From CAXBCP01 sp047638395 (GTDB lineage: Bacteria > Pseudomonadota > Alphaproteobacteria > MPNO01 > UBA830), in the NCBI GenBank assembly GCA_047638395.1, contig JBLIMV010000018.1, forward strand, positions 1 to 64,000: 64,000 bases of DNA, in the 5' to 3' direction. Position 1 is the stretch's first letter. Each line of letters opens with the position of its first letter. Position numbers and translations under genes: made by a program. Below, one piece after another: positions 1 through 8,253 of the stretch. The notes beneath the pieces were generated by a model. That model made no database searches and was not told the DNA's origin. It worked only from the letters and a program-made list of their open reading frames with translations.

Positions 1-273
1 GACAGATGTTCCCAGCGCTGTGGCGACGACTGAAATACCGACGACTGCCGGTGACGCGGCGGGTACCTTTGCGAACCGGGCAACCTCTTTCGCAGCGTCC
101 TGGATCGGGCTGGGCAGAGCGTCCAGAGGATACTCGGCCGGTGTCGCGATATCGTGCGACAGTGGCTCAGGATCGGGCCACTCGAACGACTGGGACGCCT
201 CCAGCGCGACCCGCACGCTTTCTTCGCCAACATCGGGCGTTCTATTGCCTGACGAGATTGGGGCGGTGGTCAT
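1..273 (-). CDS. DUF3987 domain protein, N-terminal part (cut by window edge)
   Basis: The reading frame starts with ATG at 273 and runs open off the left edge, so about 91 residues are visible. After a polar N-terminus the segment YPLDALPSPIQDAAKEV, followed by a small-residue-rich helix with AKVPAASPAVVGISVVATAL, matches the start of DUF3987 proteins, which are found on phages and integrated elements beside primase genes and are thought to be replication helicase or ATPase proteins. The start overlaps the stop of the upstream primase-like gene by four bases (ATGA), so the two are probably translationally coupled. The catalytic part is outside the window. The family call is from recognition of the N-terminal pattern; the role in element replication is inferred. 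Confidence 0.7.
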   Translation of the reverse strand, partial: MTTAPISSGNRTPDVGEESVRVALEASQSFEWPDPEPLSHDIATPAEYPLDALPSPIQDAAKEVARFAKVPAASPAVVGISVVATALGTSV

Positions 274-1163
274 GTTGCAACCTCCGCAATGACCACACCC
301 TGTAGGGCCGCGTTGAAGTCCTTGAATGGAGATGGAGGGCGAGCAATGCGAACCGAGCGCCCTTCGACTCTAAACCGCCGGGCCGCGATCTGTGCGCTGG
401 CCTCACCCGCGGGATCGCCGTCCGCAAGTATCACGACTTGACGCACGCTGTCTGGCAACACCACAGCGCGCAGACCGCTTGTGCCCAGCGTTGCCCATAC
501 CGGAAGCAGCGGCTCGGCCTGCATGACAGACAAACCGTCTTCAATGCCTTCGCATAGGCCCAGCAAGTCATGTGCCTCCGCTAAGCGAACCGCGCCGCCG
601 GCTATTGGGCCCAGCGCCATCTTTGCTGGATCAACGGGTGCTTTCCCCCGACCGTCTGGCGCGAGAAATGTACGCTGAACGGCGACCACGCCACCGCCAG
701 GTGCTTCCACAGACGCAACAATGCATGGCAACGATTGGCTAGAGGGCGCGTGCCGGGCGCTAGCCACGAAGCGCAGACAAGGCGGCGGGTCAATATAGAT
801 GCCCCGCCCCCTTAAATATCGCTCCACAATAGTGTCGGCTGCGGGGCGGGCATTTTCCCAAAGAGCCTGAGCAGCTTTCTTCCTGTCGGGCTGGCGAGCC
901 GGCTGCAGGTGCTTGCGCTGCCCAAAGTGGATAGAGGGCCGGGAGCAATCATCTTCGCCCAACCATAGACCCAGAGATTTCAGCGCTTTGATTACAGATT
1001 CCTGTTCGCACCCGGCATGACAATGCACCAACACACGGCCATCGTCACAGTCGTCGAGACTCAGGCTAGGTGTCCGGTCATCGTGCGAAGGGCACGGAGC
1101 AATCCAGCCACTTCCCGATTGCCTACCACCAAGAGATACGGCGATTTTATCAGCGGAGATCAT
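270..1163 (-). CDS. CHC2 zinc-finger and TOPRIM domain primase-like protein of an integrated element
   Basis: About 297 residues. The N-terminus has a primase-type zinc-binding pattern: Cys24-Pro-Ser-His27 followed by DDRTPSLSL, then Cys48-His-Ala-Gly-Cys52. The C-terminal third has a TOPRIM fold: the glutamate motif LCEGIEDGLSV near residue 200 and the acidic motif ILADGDPAGEASA near 240. Together these indicate a primer-synthesis protein, as in phages, satellites and mobile islands. I chose ATG at 1163 over a TTG five codons upstream because that TTG lies inside the preceding gene. It follows a 75-residue gene by two bases and overlaps the DUF3987 gene by four, so they form one operon. Primase activity is known for the family, not shown here. 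Confidence 0.85.
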   Translation of the reverse strand: MISADKIAVSLGGRQSGSGWIAPCPSHDDRTPSLSLDDCDDGRVLVHCHAGCEQESVIKALKSLGLWLGEDDCSRPSIHFGQRKHLQPARQPDRKKAAQALWENARPAADTIVERYLRGRGIYIDPPPCLRFVASARHAPSSQSLPCIVASVEAPGGGVVAVQRTFLAPDGRGKAPVDPAKMALGPIAGGAVRLAEAHDLLGLCEGIEDGLSVMQAEPLLPVWATLGTSGLRAVVLPDSVRQVVILADGDPAGEASAQIAARRFRVEGRSVRIARPPSPFKDFNAALQGVVIAEVAT

Positions 1164-1165
1164 GG

Positions 1166-1393
1166 TCAGACGCACCAATAGATTGCGTTCAACGACGCGT
1201 GCTTGCGCGCCACATCTCGATACCCGTCGATAATGCTTTCACGTATGGCATCATATGCTTCGCGTTCGAAGTCGGAGCAGTCCCAACCAGGTAGGGCTCG
1301 TCCCGTGTCGTAAGCTTCTAGTTCTTTCGCGAGCCGTCGCGTGAACGATGCCGGATCAAAATATGCCTCTGGGTCATTCTCGTCGGAAACCAT
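1166..1393 (-). CDS. Small acidic protein of the integrated element, unknown function
   Basis: A 75-residue protein starting MVSDENDPEAYFDPASF and ending NAIYWCV. I do not recognise a family. It is acidic and likely helical, with no membrane segment or Cys/His cluster. The start at 1393 is supported by a strong GGAGGGGAG ribosome site just upstream; a longer frame back to 1438 would lie inside the excisionase gene. It begins two bases after the stop of the excisionase-type gene and ends two bases before the primase-like gene, so it sits in a tightly packed operon. Position between excisionase and primase suggests a role in element maintenance or regulation, which is inference only. Confidence 0.65.
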   Translation of the reverse strand: MVSDENDPEAYFDPASFTRRLAKELEAYDTGRALPGWDCSDFEREAYDAIRESIIDGYRDVARKHASLNAIYWCV

Positions 1394-1394
1394 C

Positions 1395-1589
1395 TCACTC
1401 CCCTCCTTCGAGTTTATCGAGGAATTCGGAGACGGCATTCGCTGGCACGATCGTGCGGCGCCCGACCTTTAGCGTGCGAAGATTTCCCGCCTTGATCTGC
1501 TCGTAGATCGTAGTCCTTCCCAAGCTGAGGGATTCCATGACCTCAGGGATCGAGAAAGCTGCTTTGGTGACTTGATGGTTTGTGGGCAT
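1395..1589 (-). CDS. Excisionase-family helix-turn-helix DNA-binding protein
   Basis: A 64-residue protein. The centre reads FSIPEVMESLSLGRTTIYEQIKAGNLRTLKVGRRTIVPANAVSEFLDKL, shown here in pieces: SIPEVMESLSLGRTTIYEQI is the helix-turn-helix, and LRTLKVGRRTIVP is the wing typical of the excisionase/AlpA-like MerR-fold family. Such proteins act as recombination directionality factors or as repressors/activators of integrase genes on mobile islands. It is the second gene of the left-going element operon. No integrase gene is present in the window, so its partner would have to be encoded to the left. Whether it works as excisionase or transcriptional regulator cannot be told from sequence. Confidence 0.8.
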   Translation of the reverse strand: MPTNHQVTKAAFSIPEVMESLSLGRTTIYEQIKAGNLRTLKVGRRTIVPANAVSEFLDKLEGGE

Positions 1590-1697
1590 TTTTCATTCTC
1601 CAATACTCTGACGGACCAAAACGGCACCGCATGAGTTTGAAGATGATCGTCGGGCTTATCTGAATAAATCGCCTTCTAGGTTTTCAGACAGAAATCT

Positions 1698-2258
1698 TCA
1701 AACTTGTGGCTTTTCCCGGAACAAACTCGCTAGACCTCCTCGGTCGTGGAGCTTTTTTGACTGTGAATTTCTTCTTACGATTAAATTTTGAAGTCGCTTA
1801 CCTAGAGTTTCGAATTGCTTTTTCCTCCTAACACCTGGCTCCCGCTTTAACGGTTCTCCCAGCCATACTTCCAGAATTAGTCGTGAAGCGGAGTTCTCTG
1901 AAAGCTCCTTCAGCGCTGATACGCATGCCTGTCGGCAGGAGATGCCCTTCTCTTTTTGCAGATCCTCGACAAATTTTATCATCCAGTATTCTGCTTCGAT
2001 TGTTAGGTTTCTGGGGCGTCCCCCGGCCTTGCCTACCTGTCTGTTGCGAATGATTTTGGCAGAGTGTTGTAAACGCTTGTCCAAATTCGCAGCGTCAGGA
2101 TCGAGGTCAACACCCACCAACTTTTCCAGGCTACGCCACTTACGGTCATTATCTATCAACGCTCGTAATTCAGCATGCCTCTTCGCGCTAACACGCTGTG
2201 GCAACAACTCATTCGCGTCGCTCGTTAGCAACGAACCAAAATCCTCCGCGTCTTTCAT
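1698..2258 (-). CDS. Uncharacterised protein of the integrated element
   Basis: About 186 residues beginning MKDAEDFGSLLTSDANELL. I do not recognise a family. The protein is charged, with many Lys and Arg; it has a GKAGGRPRNLTIEAEYWM segment and a very basic C-terminal 60 residues (REPGVRRKKQFETLGKRLQ, then RRNSQSKKLHDRGG), which would fit nucleic-acid binding. The ATG at 2258 has a near-perfect ribosome site (GGAGG five bases before); an in-frame GTG at 2306 is the alternative start and has no such site. The gene is visibly richer in A and T than the core genes around it, as expected for acquired DNA. It is the first gene of the leftward set, 108 bases before the excisionase gene. Confidence 0.7.
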   Translation of the reverse strand: MKDAEDFGSLLTSDANELLPQRVSAKRHAELRALIDNDRKWRSLEKLVGVDLDPDAANLDKRLQHSAKIIRNRQVGKAGGRPRNLTIEAEYWMIKFVEDLQKEKGISCRQACVSALKELSENSASRLILEVWLGEPLKREPGVRRKKQFETLGKRLQNLIVRRNSQSKKLHDRGGLASLFREKPQV

Positions 2259-2635
2259 TTCGTCCTCCGATTTAATGGGGCGAATAATTCGGAATCGATC
2301 ATACACGAACGCTGACGGGCCATTCCACTCTTTGGCGGACGGCCAGAAGTTTTCAAAAATTGACGGCTAGCGCGGGCGGTGGATGACAGGATTCTACTTG
2401 CGCGTCTGCCCCTCGCCCGGGGGGTGGCATCCACCCATGTCGGGGCGGGCCGACATTCAAACCAGGAGGGTTCCTCACTTATTTCTGGAGCGGGTTCGCA
2501 CGCGGTTTTAACGCGTCAACCGATAGCGATCGGGTGTCGAAATTGTCGGTTTTGTAGAACGAAAATTACGTGATGACAGACACGTGTTTAATCATGAAGC
2601 CTTGTCTTCCAATCAACTGGAGAAGGAAAGACATT
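2259..2635. other. Intergenic region of the element between two divergent genes
   Basis: No coding sequence is convincing here. It separates the leftward element operon from the rightward small gene, so it should carry both promoters. An inverted repeat ACGTG (2568-2572) / CACGT (2581-2585) with an eight-base spacer lies about 50 bases before the rightward start, and a G/C-rich stretch occupies about 2400-2450. I see no convincing -35/-10 pair, so no promoter is called. Confidence 0.5.
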
Positions 2636-2926
2636 ATGCGAACCCTCTTTGGATACATGGATGGTCTTTATACAAACGAGCTGGATTTATGGCGGGCTGA
2701 GCGGGTCACTGCCGATGAAGCGGAACCTTTTGCCGTTCCCAATGCCTTACCAAGAAGCGCCTACAGAATTGGCGGTGGCGCTCTTTTGTATGTGGATTTC
2801 GATGAGGCGATGGAGGCTTATGTAAACGGGGGCGAGCGCTTTGCCTCGTGGACACTTCTACCCTGTGGGCGTCGTTATGAACTATGCGCAATCATTGAGA
2901 AAATCGTTGAGACAAGGGCCCGTTGA
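2636..2926 (+). CDS. Small uncharacterised protein next to the attachment region
   Basis: A 96-residue protein starting MRTLFGYMDGLYTNELDLW. I do not recognise a family. The sequence looks like a compact alpha/beta protein (RIGGGALLYVDFDEAMEAYV, WTLLPCGRRYELCAIIEKIV), without signal peptide or membrane helix. The start is supported by GGAGAAGGAAAG upstream; an upstream frame from 2570 lacks such a site. It is the gene closest to the tRNA-Pro junction and points towards it, with its own rho-independent terminator at 2975-3015. It may be cargo or a regulator of the integrated element, or a remnant host gene; sequence does not decide. Confidence 0.6.
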   Translation: MRTLFGYMDGLYTNELDLWRAERVTADEAEPFAVPNALPRSAYRIGGGALLYVDFDEAMEAYVNGGERFASWTLLPCGRRYELCAIIEKIVETRAR

Positions 2927-2947
2927 ATAAAGAAGGACTGTCTTGTT

Positions 2948-2969
2948 TGCTACCCAGTATGCTACCCAG
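2948..2969. repeat. Two 10-bp direct repeats beside the tRNA junction
   Basis: TGCTACCCAG occurs at 2948-2957 and again at 2960-2969, with start-to-start distance 12. The pair lies between the small gene and the terminator, about 45 bases from the tRNA 3' end. Short direct repeats at this spot are often integrase arm-type sites or att remnants; that function is inferred. Confidence 0.5.
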
Positions 2970-2974
2970 AATCA

Positions 2975-3014
2975 CCAAGGGCCCAACCGTTTCCGGTTAA
3001 GCCCTTGGTTTTAT

Positions 3015-3015
<1 letters not shown>
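2975..3015 (+). terminator. Rho-independent terminator facing the tRNA-Pro gene
   Basis: The stem has two parts: CCAAGGGC (2975-2982) pairs with GCCCTTGG (3001-3008), and AACCG with CGGTT encloses the loop. It is followed on the + strand by TTTTATT. The U tract runs to the last base of the tRNA gene. It would stop transcription of the small rightward gene before it enters the tRNA in antisense; read from the tRNA side it gives a hairpin but no T run. Confidence 0.8.
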
Positions 3016-3091
<76 letters not shown>

Positions 3092-3149
3092 GTCGGTTCG
3101 AGTGCCGCAAACTACGCAGGGTTCGACGACAACTCAAGCACGGATATCG

Positions 3150-3647
3150 TCAGATACCCACGTTTTTCAGGCTTGCCCGCATATCTTCGAGTTCGCCGAG
3201 CACCTGCTGCAAAGCAGTGCGGTCGATAGCGCCCGCCTCCGGCGTCGAAACGGCCTGCGTTGAGGGTTCTGGCGCTTCTGGCTGCACAGCGGCTTTATCC
3301 GAGGTCGGTGTCCTGGGTTGCCCAGACTGTTCAGACTTCCCGGACTGTTCCGCAAGGATCTGTTTGACCCCGCCCTCTCTGAGCAGCTTCTGCACACCTT
3401 TGATGGTGTAGCCATCCGTGTACAGCAATTCGCGAATACCGCGCAGCAGCTCAATATCTTCGGGCCGATAGTACCGCCTGCCGCCGCCGCGCTTCAGCGG
3501 TTTAACCTGGGCAAATTTGCTTTCCCAGAAACGCAGGACGTGTGCCGGGATATCGAGGTCCGATGCGACCTCGCTGATGGTACGGAAAGCCGCCGCCGAT
3601 TTTCCCTGACGCCGGCCTGTTTCCTGTGGATCGGCCGTTTCAGTCAT
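3150..3647 (-). CDS. MerR-family transcriptional regulator downstream of ihfA
   Basis: 165 residues. A winged helix-turn-helix of the MerR type spans about residues 20-90: FRTISEVASDLDIPAHVLRFWESKF, then RGGGRRYYRPEDIELLRGI and a helix LYTDGYTIKGVQKLLREGG. The remaining C-terminal half is low in complexity (S, Q, P, E-rich) and ends with a short helix, with no effector-binding Cys pattern, so it is not a classical metal sensor. It is three bases downstream of ihfA, an arrangement conserved in many alphaproteobacteria, and is probably cotranscribed with it. The target genes are not known to me. Confidence 0.88.
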   Translation of the reverse strand: MTETADPQETGRRQGKSAAAFRTISEVASDLDIPAHVLRFWESKFAQVKPLKRGGGRRYYRPEDIELLRGIRELLYTDGYTIKGVQKLLREGGVKQILAEQSGKSEQSGQPRTPTSDKAAVQPEAPEPSTQAVSTPEAGAIDRTALQQVLGELEDMRASLKNVGI

Positions 3648-3650
3648 TTA

Positions 3651-4064
3651 TCAGCTGCCGGGCCGGTAGGGTGTTCCACTGCCAATCGGCGGCGGCGTAC
3701 CCGGTTGTTGTTGCTGTGTGCCACCGTCATCGGCGGCAGAAAAACCATCGTCGGTATCGTCTTCACCGCCGGCCTCCCCGTTAATGCGGTTCTTGAGCAC
3801 GTTCGATGCGCGGAAAACGAGCACCTTCCGCGGCAAAATCGGTACCTCTTCGCCGGTCTTCGGATTACGTCCGACCCGCTGACCTTTCTGACGGACAGAA
3901 AAACTGCCGAAAGATGATATCTTGACCGTTTCACCACTGGTGAGCGTGTCCGCTATTTCCGAAAGTACGGATTCGACCAGATCTGCAGACTCGTTACGCG
4001 ACAAGCCGACTTCCTGATAAACAGCTTCGCTTAGGTCTGCTCTTGTGACCGTTTCATCGGTCAT
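3651..4064 (-). CDS. ihfA: Integration host factor alpha subunit
   Basis: 137 residues. The first ~95 residues are a complete HU/IHF fold: TRADLSEAVYQEVGLSRNE, SGETVKISSFGSF, then the DNA-binding arm VGRNPKTGEEVPILPRKVLVFR with the Pro that intercalates at the bend. IHF binds and sharply bends DNA as an alpha-beta heterodimer in recombination, replication and transcription. It is longer than E. coli IhfA because of an acidic, Gln/Pro-rich C-terminal tail (GGEDDTDDGF, TQQQQPGTPPP). I placed the start at 4064, after an AAAGGGGG ribosome site, not at an upstream ATG. It follows fabH after 156 noncoding bases and precedes the MerR gene, as in many relatives. Confidence 0.92.
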   Translation of the reverse strand: MTDETVTRADLSEAVYQEVGLSRNESADLVESVLSEIADTLTSGETVKISSFGSFSVRQKGQRVGRNPKTGEEVPILPRKVLVFRASNVLKNRINGEAGGEDDTDDGFSAADDGGTQQQQPGTPPPIGSGTPYRPGS

Positions 4065-4220
4065 GGCATGCCCCCTTTTTGTCCCTGTCGCAGACGGTAG
4101 CTGTTGCAAAGAACCCAGTCAATATCAAAGGGATAGGTGAATTCGTTCATACCGGACCGCTCAACCATCGCGTCAACACACGGAGCTCTCCGCGAAACAA
4201 TCGAGGACTCGGGCCGGACG

Positions 4221-5195
4221 TTACCAGCGTATGACGCTTGCGCCCCAGGTGAAGCCGCCGCCCATGGCTTCCAGTACCACAACGTCACCGGCGGTAACCC
4301 GGCCATCCCTGACGGCCTCCGTCAGCGCCAGCGGAATCGATGCAGCCGATGTATTAGCGTGATGATCGACCGTCATGACAATCTTGTCTTCGCTCATTTT
4401 GAGCTTCCTGGCCGTCGTCGAGATGATGCGCTGGTTTGCCTGGTGTGGCACGAGCCAGTTTATATCTTCCGCGACCAGCCCGGCAGCGTCGAGTGCCTCG
4501 GCACACACGCTCGCAAGGTTTCTGACGGCGTGCTTGAAAACTTCGGGGCCTTCCATACGGAGGAAACCCACTGACTGTGTCGACGAAGGCCCCCCATCGA
4601 CATAAAGCAGGTCATGGTGTTGTCCGTCAGAATGCAGACAATTCGACAGAATACCCCGGTCCGCGCTGCTGCCGTCGCCATCCTGCCCCTGAAGCACCAC
4701 CGCGCCGGCACCATCACCGAACAGAACGCAGGTCGACCGGTCTTTCCAGTCAAGAATGCGCGAAAAAGTCTCAGCCCCGATTACCAGCACGTTCTCGGCC
4801 TGACCGAGCCGGATAAAATTGTCCGCCACATTCGTTGCGTAAACAAAGCCCGAACAAACAGCCTGAACGTCGAACGCCGCGCCGCGGGTCATGCCGAGAG
4901 CTGCCTGTACAGCTGTTGCTGTTGAGGGAAAGGTCTCGTCCGGCGTCGCTGTCGCGAGCACGATCATGTCTACATCGTCGGCGCCGATACCGGCGTCCTG
5001 AAGCGCATCGAGCGATGCTGCCAATGCGAGGTCTGAGGTTTTTTGCCCGTCTTCCGCTATGTGGCGCGAATGGATTCCCGTGCGCTGAACGATCCAGTCG
5101 TGGGATGTATCGACTGTCTTGGCGAGCTCGTCATTCGTGACAATGCGCTCGGGCAGGTAGGAGCCGCAGCCGGCGACAACGGATCTGCGCACCAT
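4221..5195 (-). CDS. fabH: 3-oxoacyl-[acyl-carrier-protein] synthase III
   Basis: 324 residues, the usual length. FabH condenses acetyl-CoA with malonyl-ACP to start fatty acid synthesis in the cytoplasm. The catalytic triad is visible: Cys in AVCSGFVYAT near residue 112, His in VPHQANQRI near 245 and Asn in HHANTSAAS near 275. The glycine-rich C-terminal GGGFTWGASVIRW is also typical. Its start overlaps the stop of plsX by one base (TAATG), so translation of the two is probably coupled. The plsX-fabH-ihfA order supports the call. Confidence 0.97.
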   Translation of the reverse strand: MVRRSVVAGCGSYLPERIVTNDELAKTVDTSHDWIVQRTGIHSRHIAEDGQKTSDLALAASLDALQDAGIGADDVDMIVLATATPDETFPSTATAVQAALGMTRGAAFDVQAVCSGFVYATNVADNFIRLGQAENVLVIGAETFSRILDWKDRSTCVLFGDGAGAVVLQGQDGDGSSADRGILSNCLHSDGQHHDLLYVDGGPSSTQSVGFLRMEGPEVFKHAVRNLASVCAEALDAAGLVAEDINWLVPHQANQRIISTTARKLKMSEDKIVMTVDHHANTSAASIPLALTEAVRDGRVTAGDVVVLEAMGGGFTWGASVIRW

Positions 5196-6244
5196 TAGGA
5201 AGCCGCGGCCTCCACAGGTCCGTGATCCATTTCGCCGAATGCCTCAAGACCTTCGGTAATTTTCTGGTTGAAGCCATTTGCGGCCATATCGACAGCGACA
5301 CCTATTGCGTTTGCAAATCCGAAGGCATCGGTGCCTCCGTGACTTTTCACGGCGATTCCATTGAGACCGAGAAAGACCGCGCCATTGTAGCGCCGCGGAT
5401 CGATTCGATCCCGCATCTTGCGCAAACCACGCCGCGCAAGGATATAGCCAAGACGGGCAGACAGCGAACTCCGAAATGCATCACCCAGATAGCCAGTGAC
5501 CAACCGCGCGGTGCCTTCCGTCGCCTTCAAAGCGATATTGCCGGTAAAACCGTCAGACACGACAACGTCGGTTGTCCCCACTGCGATGTCGTCGCCTTCG
5601 ACAAATCCGTGAAAGTTGAAGGTTCCGGTCATCTGGCGGAGGAAAGCTGCCGCCTGCTGAATTTCTGCATGGCCTTTCATTTCCTCGGAGCCGACATTGA
5701 GCAGGCCGCAGGATGGGTTGACGTTACCCAACACGGTCCGCGCAAAGACATCACCCATGATCGCGAACTGCACGAGGTTTTCAGCATCGCATTCAACATT
5801 CGCGCCAAGATCGAGCATTACGCTCTCGCCGCGGATAGATGGGAGAATGGCGGCAATCGCCGGGCGGTGAATACCCGGCAGCGTTCGCAATGACAGCTTG
5901 GCCATCGCCATAAGCGCACCGGTGTTACCGGCCGACACGACACCCTGGGCATCGCCGTCGCGCACGGCGTCAATGGCGAGCTGCATGCTCGACTGACGTC
6001 CTTTGCGGATAGCAACAGACACCGTCATCTCGCCACTGATGACATCATCCGTATGCAGGATTTCCGTAATCGCGCGAAGGCGCTTCCGTCGTTTGATCAA
6101 CGGTAGAATACGGGCTTTATCGCCAAACATCCGAAATCGGACATTAGGAAACCGTCGGCGCGCAAGATCCGCACCCTTAACGACGATTGCAGGGGCGTTA
6201 TCACCGCCCATTGCATCCAGAGCGATCGTGTAAGACGCGCTCAC
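5195..6244 (-). CDS. plsX: Phosphate acyltransferase PlsX
   Basis: 349 residues. PlsX makes acyl-phosphate from acyl-ACP, the first step of the PlsX-PlsY route to phosphatidic acid. Family marks are IALDAMGGDNAPAIVVKGA at the N-terminus, SAGNTGALMAMAKLSL, RPAIAAILP and GFTGNIALKATEGTARL. It lies 31 bases after rpmF and overlaps fabH by one base, in the classic yceD-rpmF-plsX-fabH order, which couples ribosomal protein and lipid synthesis genes. Confidence 0.97.
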   Translation of the reverse strand: MSASYTIALDAMGGDNAPAIVVKGADLARRRFPNVRFRMFGDKARILPLIKRRKRLRAITEILHTDDVISGEMTVSVAIRKGRQSSMQLAIDAVRDGDAQGVVSAGNTGALMAMAKLSLRTLPGIHRPAIAAILPSIRGESVMLDLGANVECDAENLVQFAIMGDVFARTVLGNVNPSCGLLNVGSEEMKGHAEIQQAAAFLRQMTGTFNFHGFVEGDDIAVGTTDVVVSDGFTGNIALKATEGTARLVTGYLGDAFRSSLSARLGYILARRGLRKMRDRIDPRRYNGAVFLGLNGIAVKSHGGTDAFGFANAIGVAVDMAANGFNQKITEGLEAFGEMDHGPVEAAAS

Positions 6245-6275
6245 TGTCGGTTCCTATCCTGGCAAAAAACGGGCG

Positions 6276-6458
6276 TCAGGCCGCAGACGTCTCCGTGACC
6301 TCACGACCATCGTAATAGCCGCAGGACGCACAGATATGATGCGGACGCTTCAACTCGCCACAATTGGCGCATTCAGCATTCGCGTTTGACGTCAAAGCAT
6401 CGTGTGCACGACGCATATTCCGCTTTGATTTCGATACTTTATTCTTTGGAACAGCCAT
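6276..6458 (-). CDS. rpmF: Large ribosomal subunit protein bL32
   Basis: 60 residues. MAVPKNKVSKSKRNMRRAHD is the standard basic N-terminus, and the zinc ribbon is present as CANC (x14) CASC, i.e. the C+ form that binds zinc. It is placed between yceD and plsX as in most proteobacteria. There is no sign of a second, zinc-free copy in the window. Confidence 0.98.
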   Translation of the reverse strand: MAVPKNKVSKSKRNMRRAHDALTSNANAECANCGELKRPHHICASCGYYDGREVTETSAA

Positions 6459-6548
6459 AACCGTGCCATCTCAACTGTTGGGGATACCTATTGGGGAGCG
6501 ATAGATATTCTATCCTGGCCCGCGGGGCAACATGTACTTTCGCCGCGG

Positions 6549-7106
6549 CTAAGTCTTTCGCTTCAATTCTGCCAGAATTTCGAACGGATTAGCCCGTTTC
6601 GGGGCTTCCGACGCTTTCTCTTCGGTGATCAAACTGGCTCCAGGCCCCAGTTCCAGCGCCGCCGGGTCGATATCCGGGTGGCGCGGATACGGATCAAGCG
6701 CCAATGACAGTTCCTCGGCGACGACCTCTCCGAGATCAAGGGTTTCGCCTTCAAGAAGTTCAGCCTCGTTCGGATCTATAATATCCGCCGTATTGGCTGA
6801 ATCCCGGGCGAAAACGATCTCAACGTGCTCCACGACAGTCGCCGGTAGCGGATCGAGGGTGACCACGCAGGACTGCGTCACATCGGCAGAAATCTGACCA
6901 TTCACGGACATGATTTTGCCTGGTTTCAGCCACGTCAGAGTCAGCTCCGCCTCGAACGAATCAATAGATACAAGCCCGAAACGCCGGGCCAGGGCTGCTT
7001 TCTCTTCCTGATTAGCCTTCAGGTCGATTTTCCGAGGCTCGTCGCCAACGGAATCGAGATTAATCTCGACACTGAATTCGGGTGTGGAGTCTGCCGTTGT
7101 CATCAT
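6549..7106 (-). CDS. yceD: YceD family protein (DUF177)
   Basis: 185 residues. YceD proteins are linked to 23S rRNA or ribosome assembly by conservation next to rpmF. The conserved region here includes ISADVTQSCVVTLDPLPATV (single Cys of the family), then an acidic stretch and GETLDLGEVVAEELSLALDPYPRHP, which is the DUF177 signature. The gene start overlaps the upstream chaperone gene by four bases, and rpmF follows after 90 bases. The molecular role of YceD is not firmly known. Confidence 0.9.
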   Translation of the reverse strand: MMTTADSTPEFSVEINLDSVGDEPRKIDLKANQEEKAALARRFGLVSIDSFEAELTLTWLKPGKIMSVNGQISADVTQSCVVTLDPLPATVVEHVEIVFARDSANTADIIDPNEAELLEGETLDLGEVVAEELSLALDPYPRHPDIDPAALELGPGASLITEEKASEAPKRANPFEILAELKRKT

Positions 7107-7633
7107 ACGTCCTCAAATGCGAATTTTCCGCGCTCGACATCCTGCAGGTCGAGTGCGGTCATGTGCGCCGCCTGGGCACGAAGGTAGCGCGCCAGATCAG
7201 CCACCGGGGCCTCGCCGGGCTCAGCAGTCGCATACACGTTGCGCGAAAGGGCATCTTCCAGCCCTGCCTCCTCACCGGCCAAACCAGCCTCATAGGAGGC
7301 GATTCTGCCGTAGAATGCCTGAACCATCGCCTTGACCCTCTTGCCGACCCCCATGTCGCCTGCGCCCATTTCCCGAAGGCTTACGTCCATGTCCTCGAAC
7401 ATAAGGTCGAACAGGGCCTGCGCCGCATCGCTCGACGATTCGGATGCGCCTTTCAGACGGCGAATAACCAGAAAAGCATGCAGCGTAACCATCTCGAAAC
7501 GACCGTCCACCGTGTCCGGCACGCCCAATTCAGTATAGAAGCGGGGTTGCCGCGCCTGGTCCACGATAATTCCATAAATATCGTGGATGGGCTGGGGCGG
7601 CCCTGATTTTCGAAAAAGAGTGCTCAATGGCAT
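7103..7633 (-). CDS. Ubiquinol-cytochrome c chaperone family protein (CBP3-like)
   Basis: 176 residues. Matches the CBP3/UQCC family that helps assemble cytochrome b in the bc1 complex: YGIIVDQARQPRFYTELGVP, DTVDGRFEMVTLHAFLVIRRL, ALFDLMFEDMDVSLREMGAGD and MGVGKRVKAMVQAFYGR are the recognisable blocks. There is no signal peptide, so it should act at the cytoplasmic side of the inner membrane. It overlaps yceD by four bases and is divergent from bamE, an order found in many alphaproteobacteria. Confidence 0.92.
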   Translation of the reverse strand: MPLSTLFRKSGPPQPIHDIYGIIVDQARQPRFYTELGVPDTVDGRFEMVTLHAFLVIRRLKGASESSSDAAQALFDLMFEDMDVSLREMGAGDMGVGKRVKAMVQAFYGRIASYEAGLAGEEAGLEDALSRNVYATAEPGEAPVADLARYLRAQAAHMTALDLQDVERGKFAFEDV

Positions 7634-7746
7634 GGTTTTCTGCGCTTTTTGATCGATTGACAGCTTGGCATGTGGACGTCAGTTTGATCCTTACACGATC
7701 CACCCTGCTCCGCCACATAGGTAGTCACAACAGTGATAATGGTCAA

Positions 7747-8232
7747 ATGAGACATATCTCTATTCTCGGGAATCCATGGATCAAGAGCACCACCGCAGCT
7801 TTCGTTGTGGCCGGTTTGCTCGCCGGATGTTCCCCCACGCTGAACAGCCACGGCAATATCCCTAATGCGGAACTCATCCAAAGCATTCGTATCGGAAGCA
7901 GCAACCGTGAACAGATTTCCGCCATGCTGGGGAATCCGTCCACTGTCGCGACCTTCGACAAGGAGTCCTGGTATTATGTCGGCATGCGCACCAGCCAGAT
8001 CGCCTTTCTGGAACCGGAAATTCTCGAACGAAGGGTGCTCGTGATTCGCTTTGACAAGCAGGGCATTGTCCAACAGGTCGAGCGTCTGGATAAACAGGAC
8101 GGTCGGAATGTTCAGATTGTCGATCGCAAAACCCCTACCCGCGGCAAGGAACTGACAATCCTGGAACAATTGCTCGGCAATGTGGGCAAGTTCTCCGGGC
8201 CTGAAGTGGATGATGGCAGCGCCGGTCTCTGA
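7747..8232 (+). CDS. bamE: Outer membrane assembly lipoprotein BamE (SmpA/OmlA)
   Basis: About 161 residues. An N-terminal lipoprotein signal (basic start, hydrophobic AAFVVAGLLAGC) puts the lipidated Cys in the LLAGC box. The BamE fold follows: ELIQSIRIGSSNREQISAMLGNPSTVATFDKESWYYVGMRT, given here in parts, with the conserved G-NPS turn and the WYYV strand. BamE is an accessory lipoprotein of the BAM complex that inserts outer-membrane beta-barrels. I chose ATG at 7747 so that the signal peptide starts properly; the frame is open from 7627, and the ribosome site before 7747 is weak. It ends in a strong bidirectional terminator shared with hppA. Confidence 0.9.
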   Translation: MRHISILGNPWIKSTTAAFVVAGLLAGCSPTLNSHGNIPNAELIQSIRIGSSNREQISAMLGNPSTVATFDKESWYYVGMRTSQIAFLEPEILERRVLVIRFDKQGIVQQVERLDKQDGRNVQIVDRKTPTRGKELTILEQLLGNVGKFSGPEVDDGSAGL

Positions 8233-8253
8233 CCGCCCGACCGCTTACGAACA

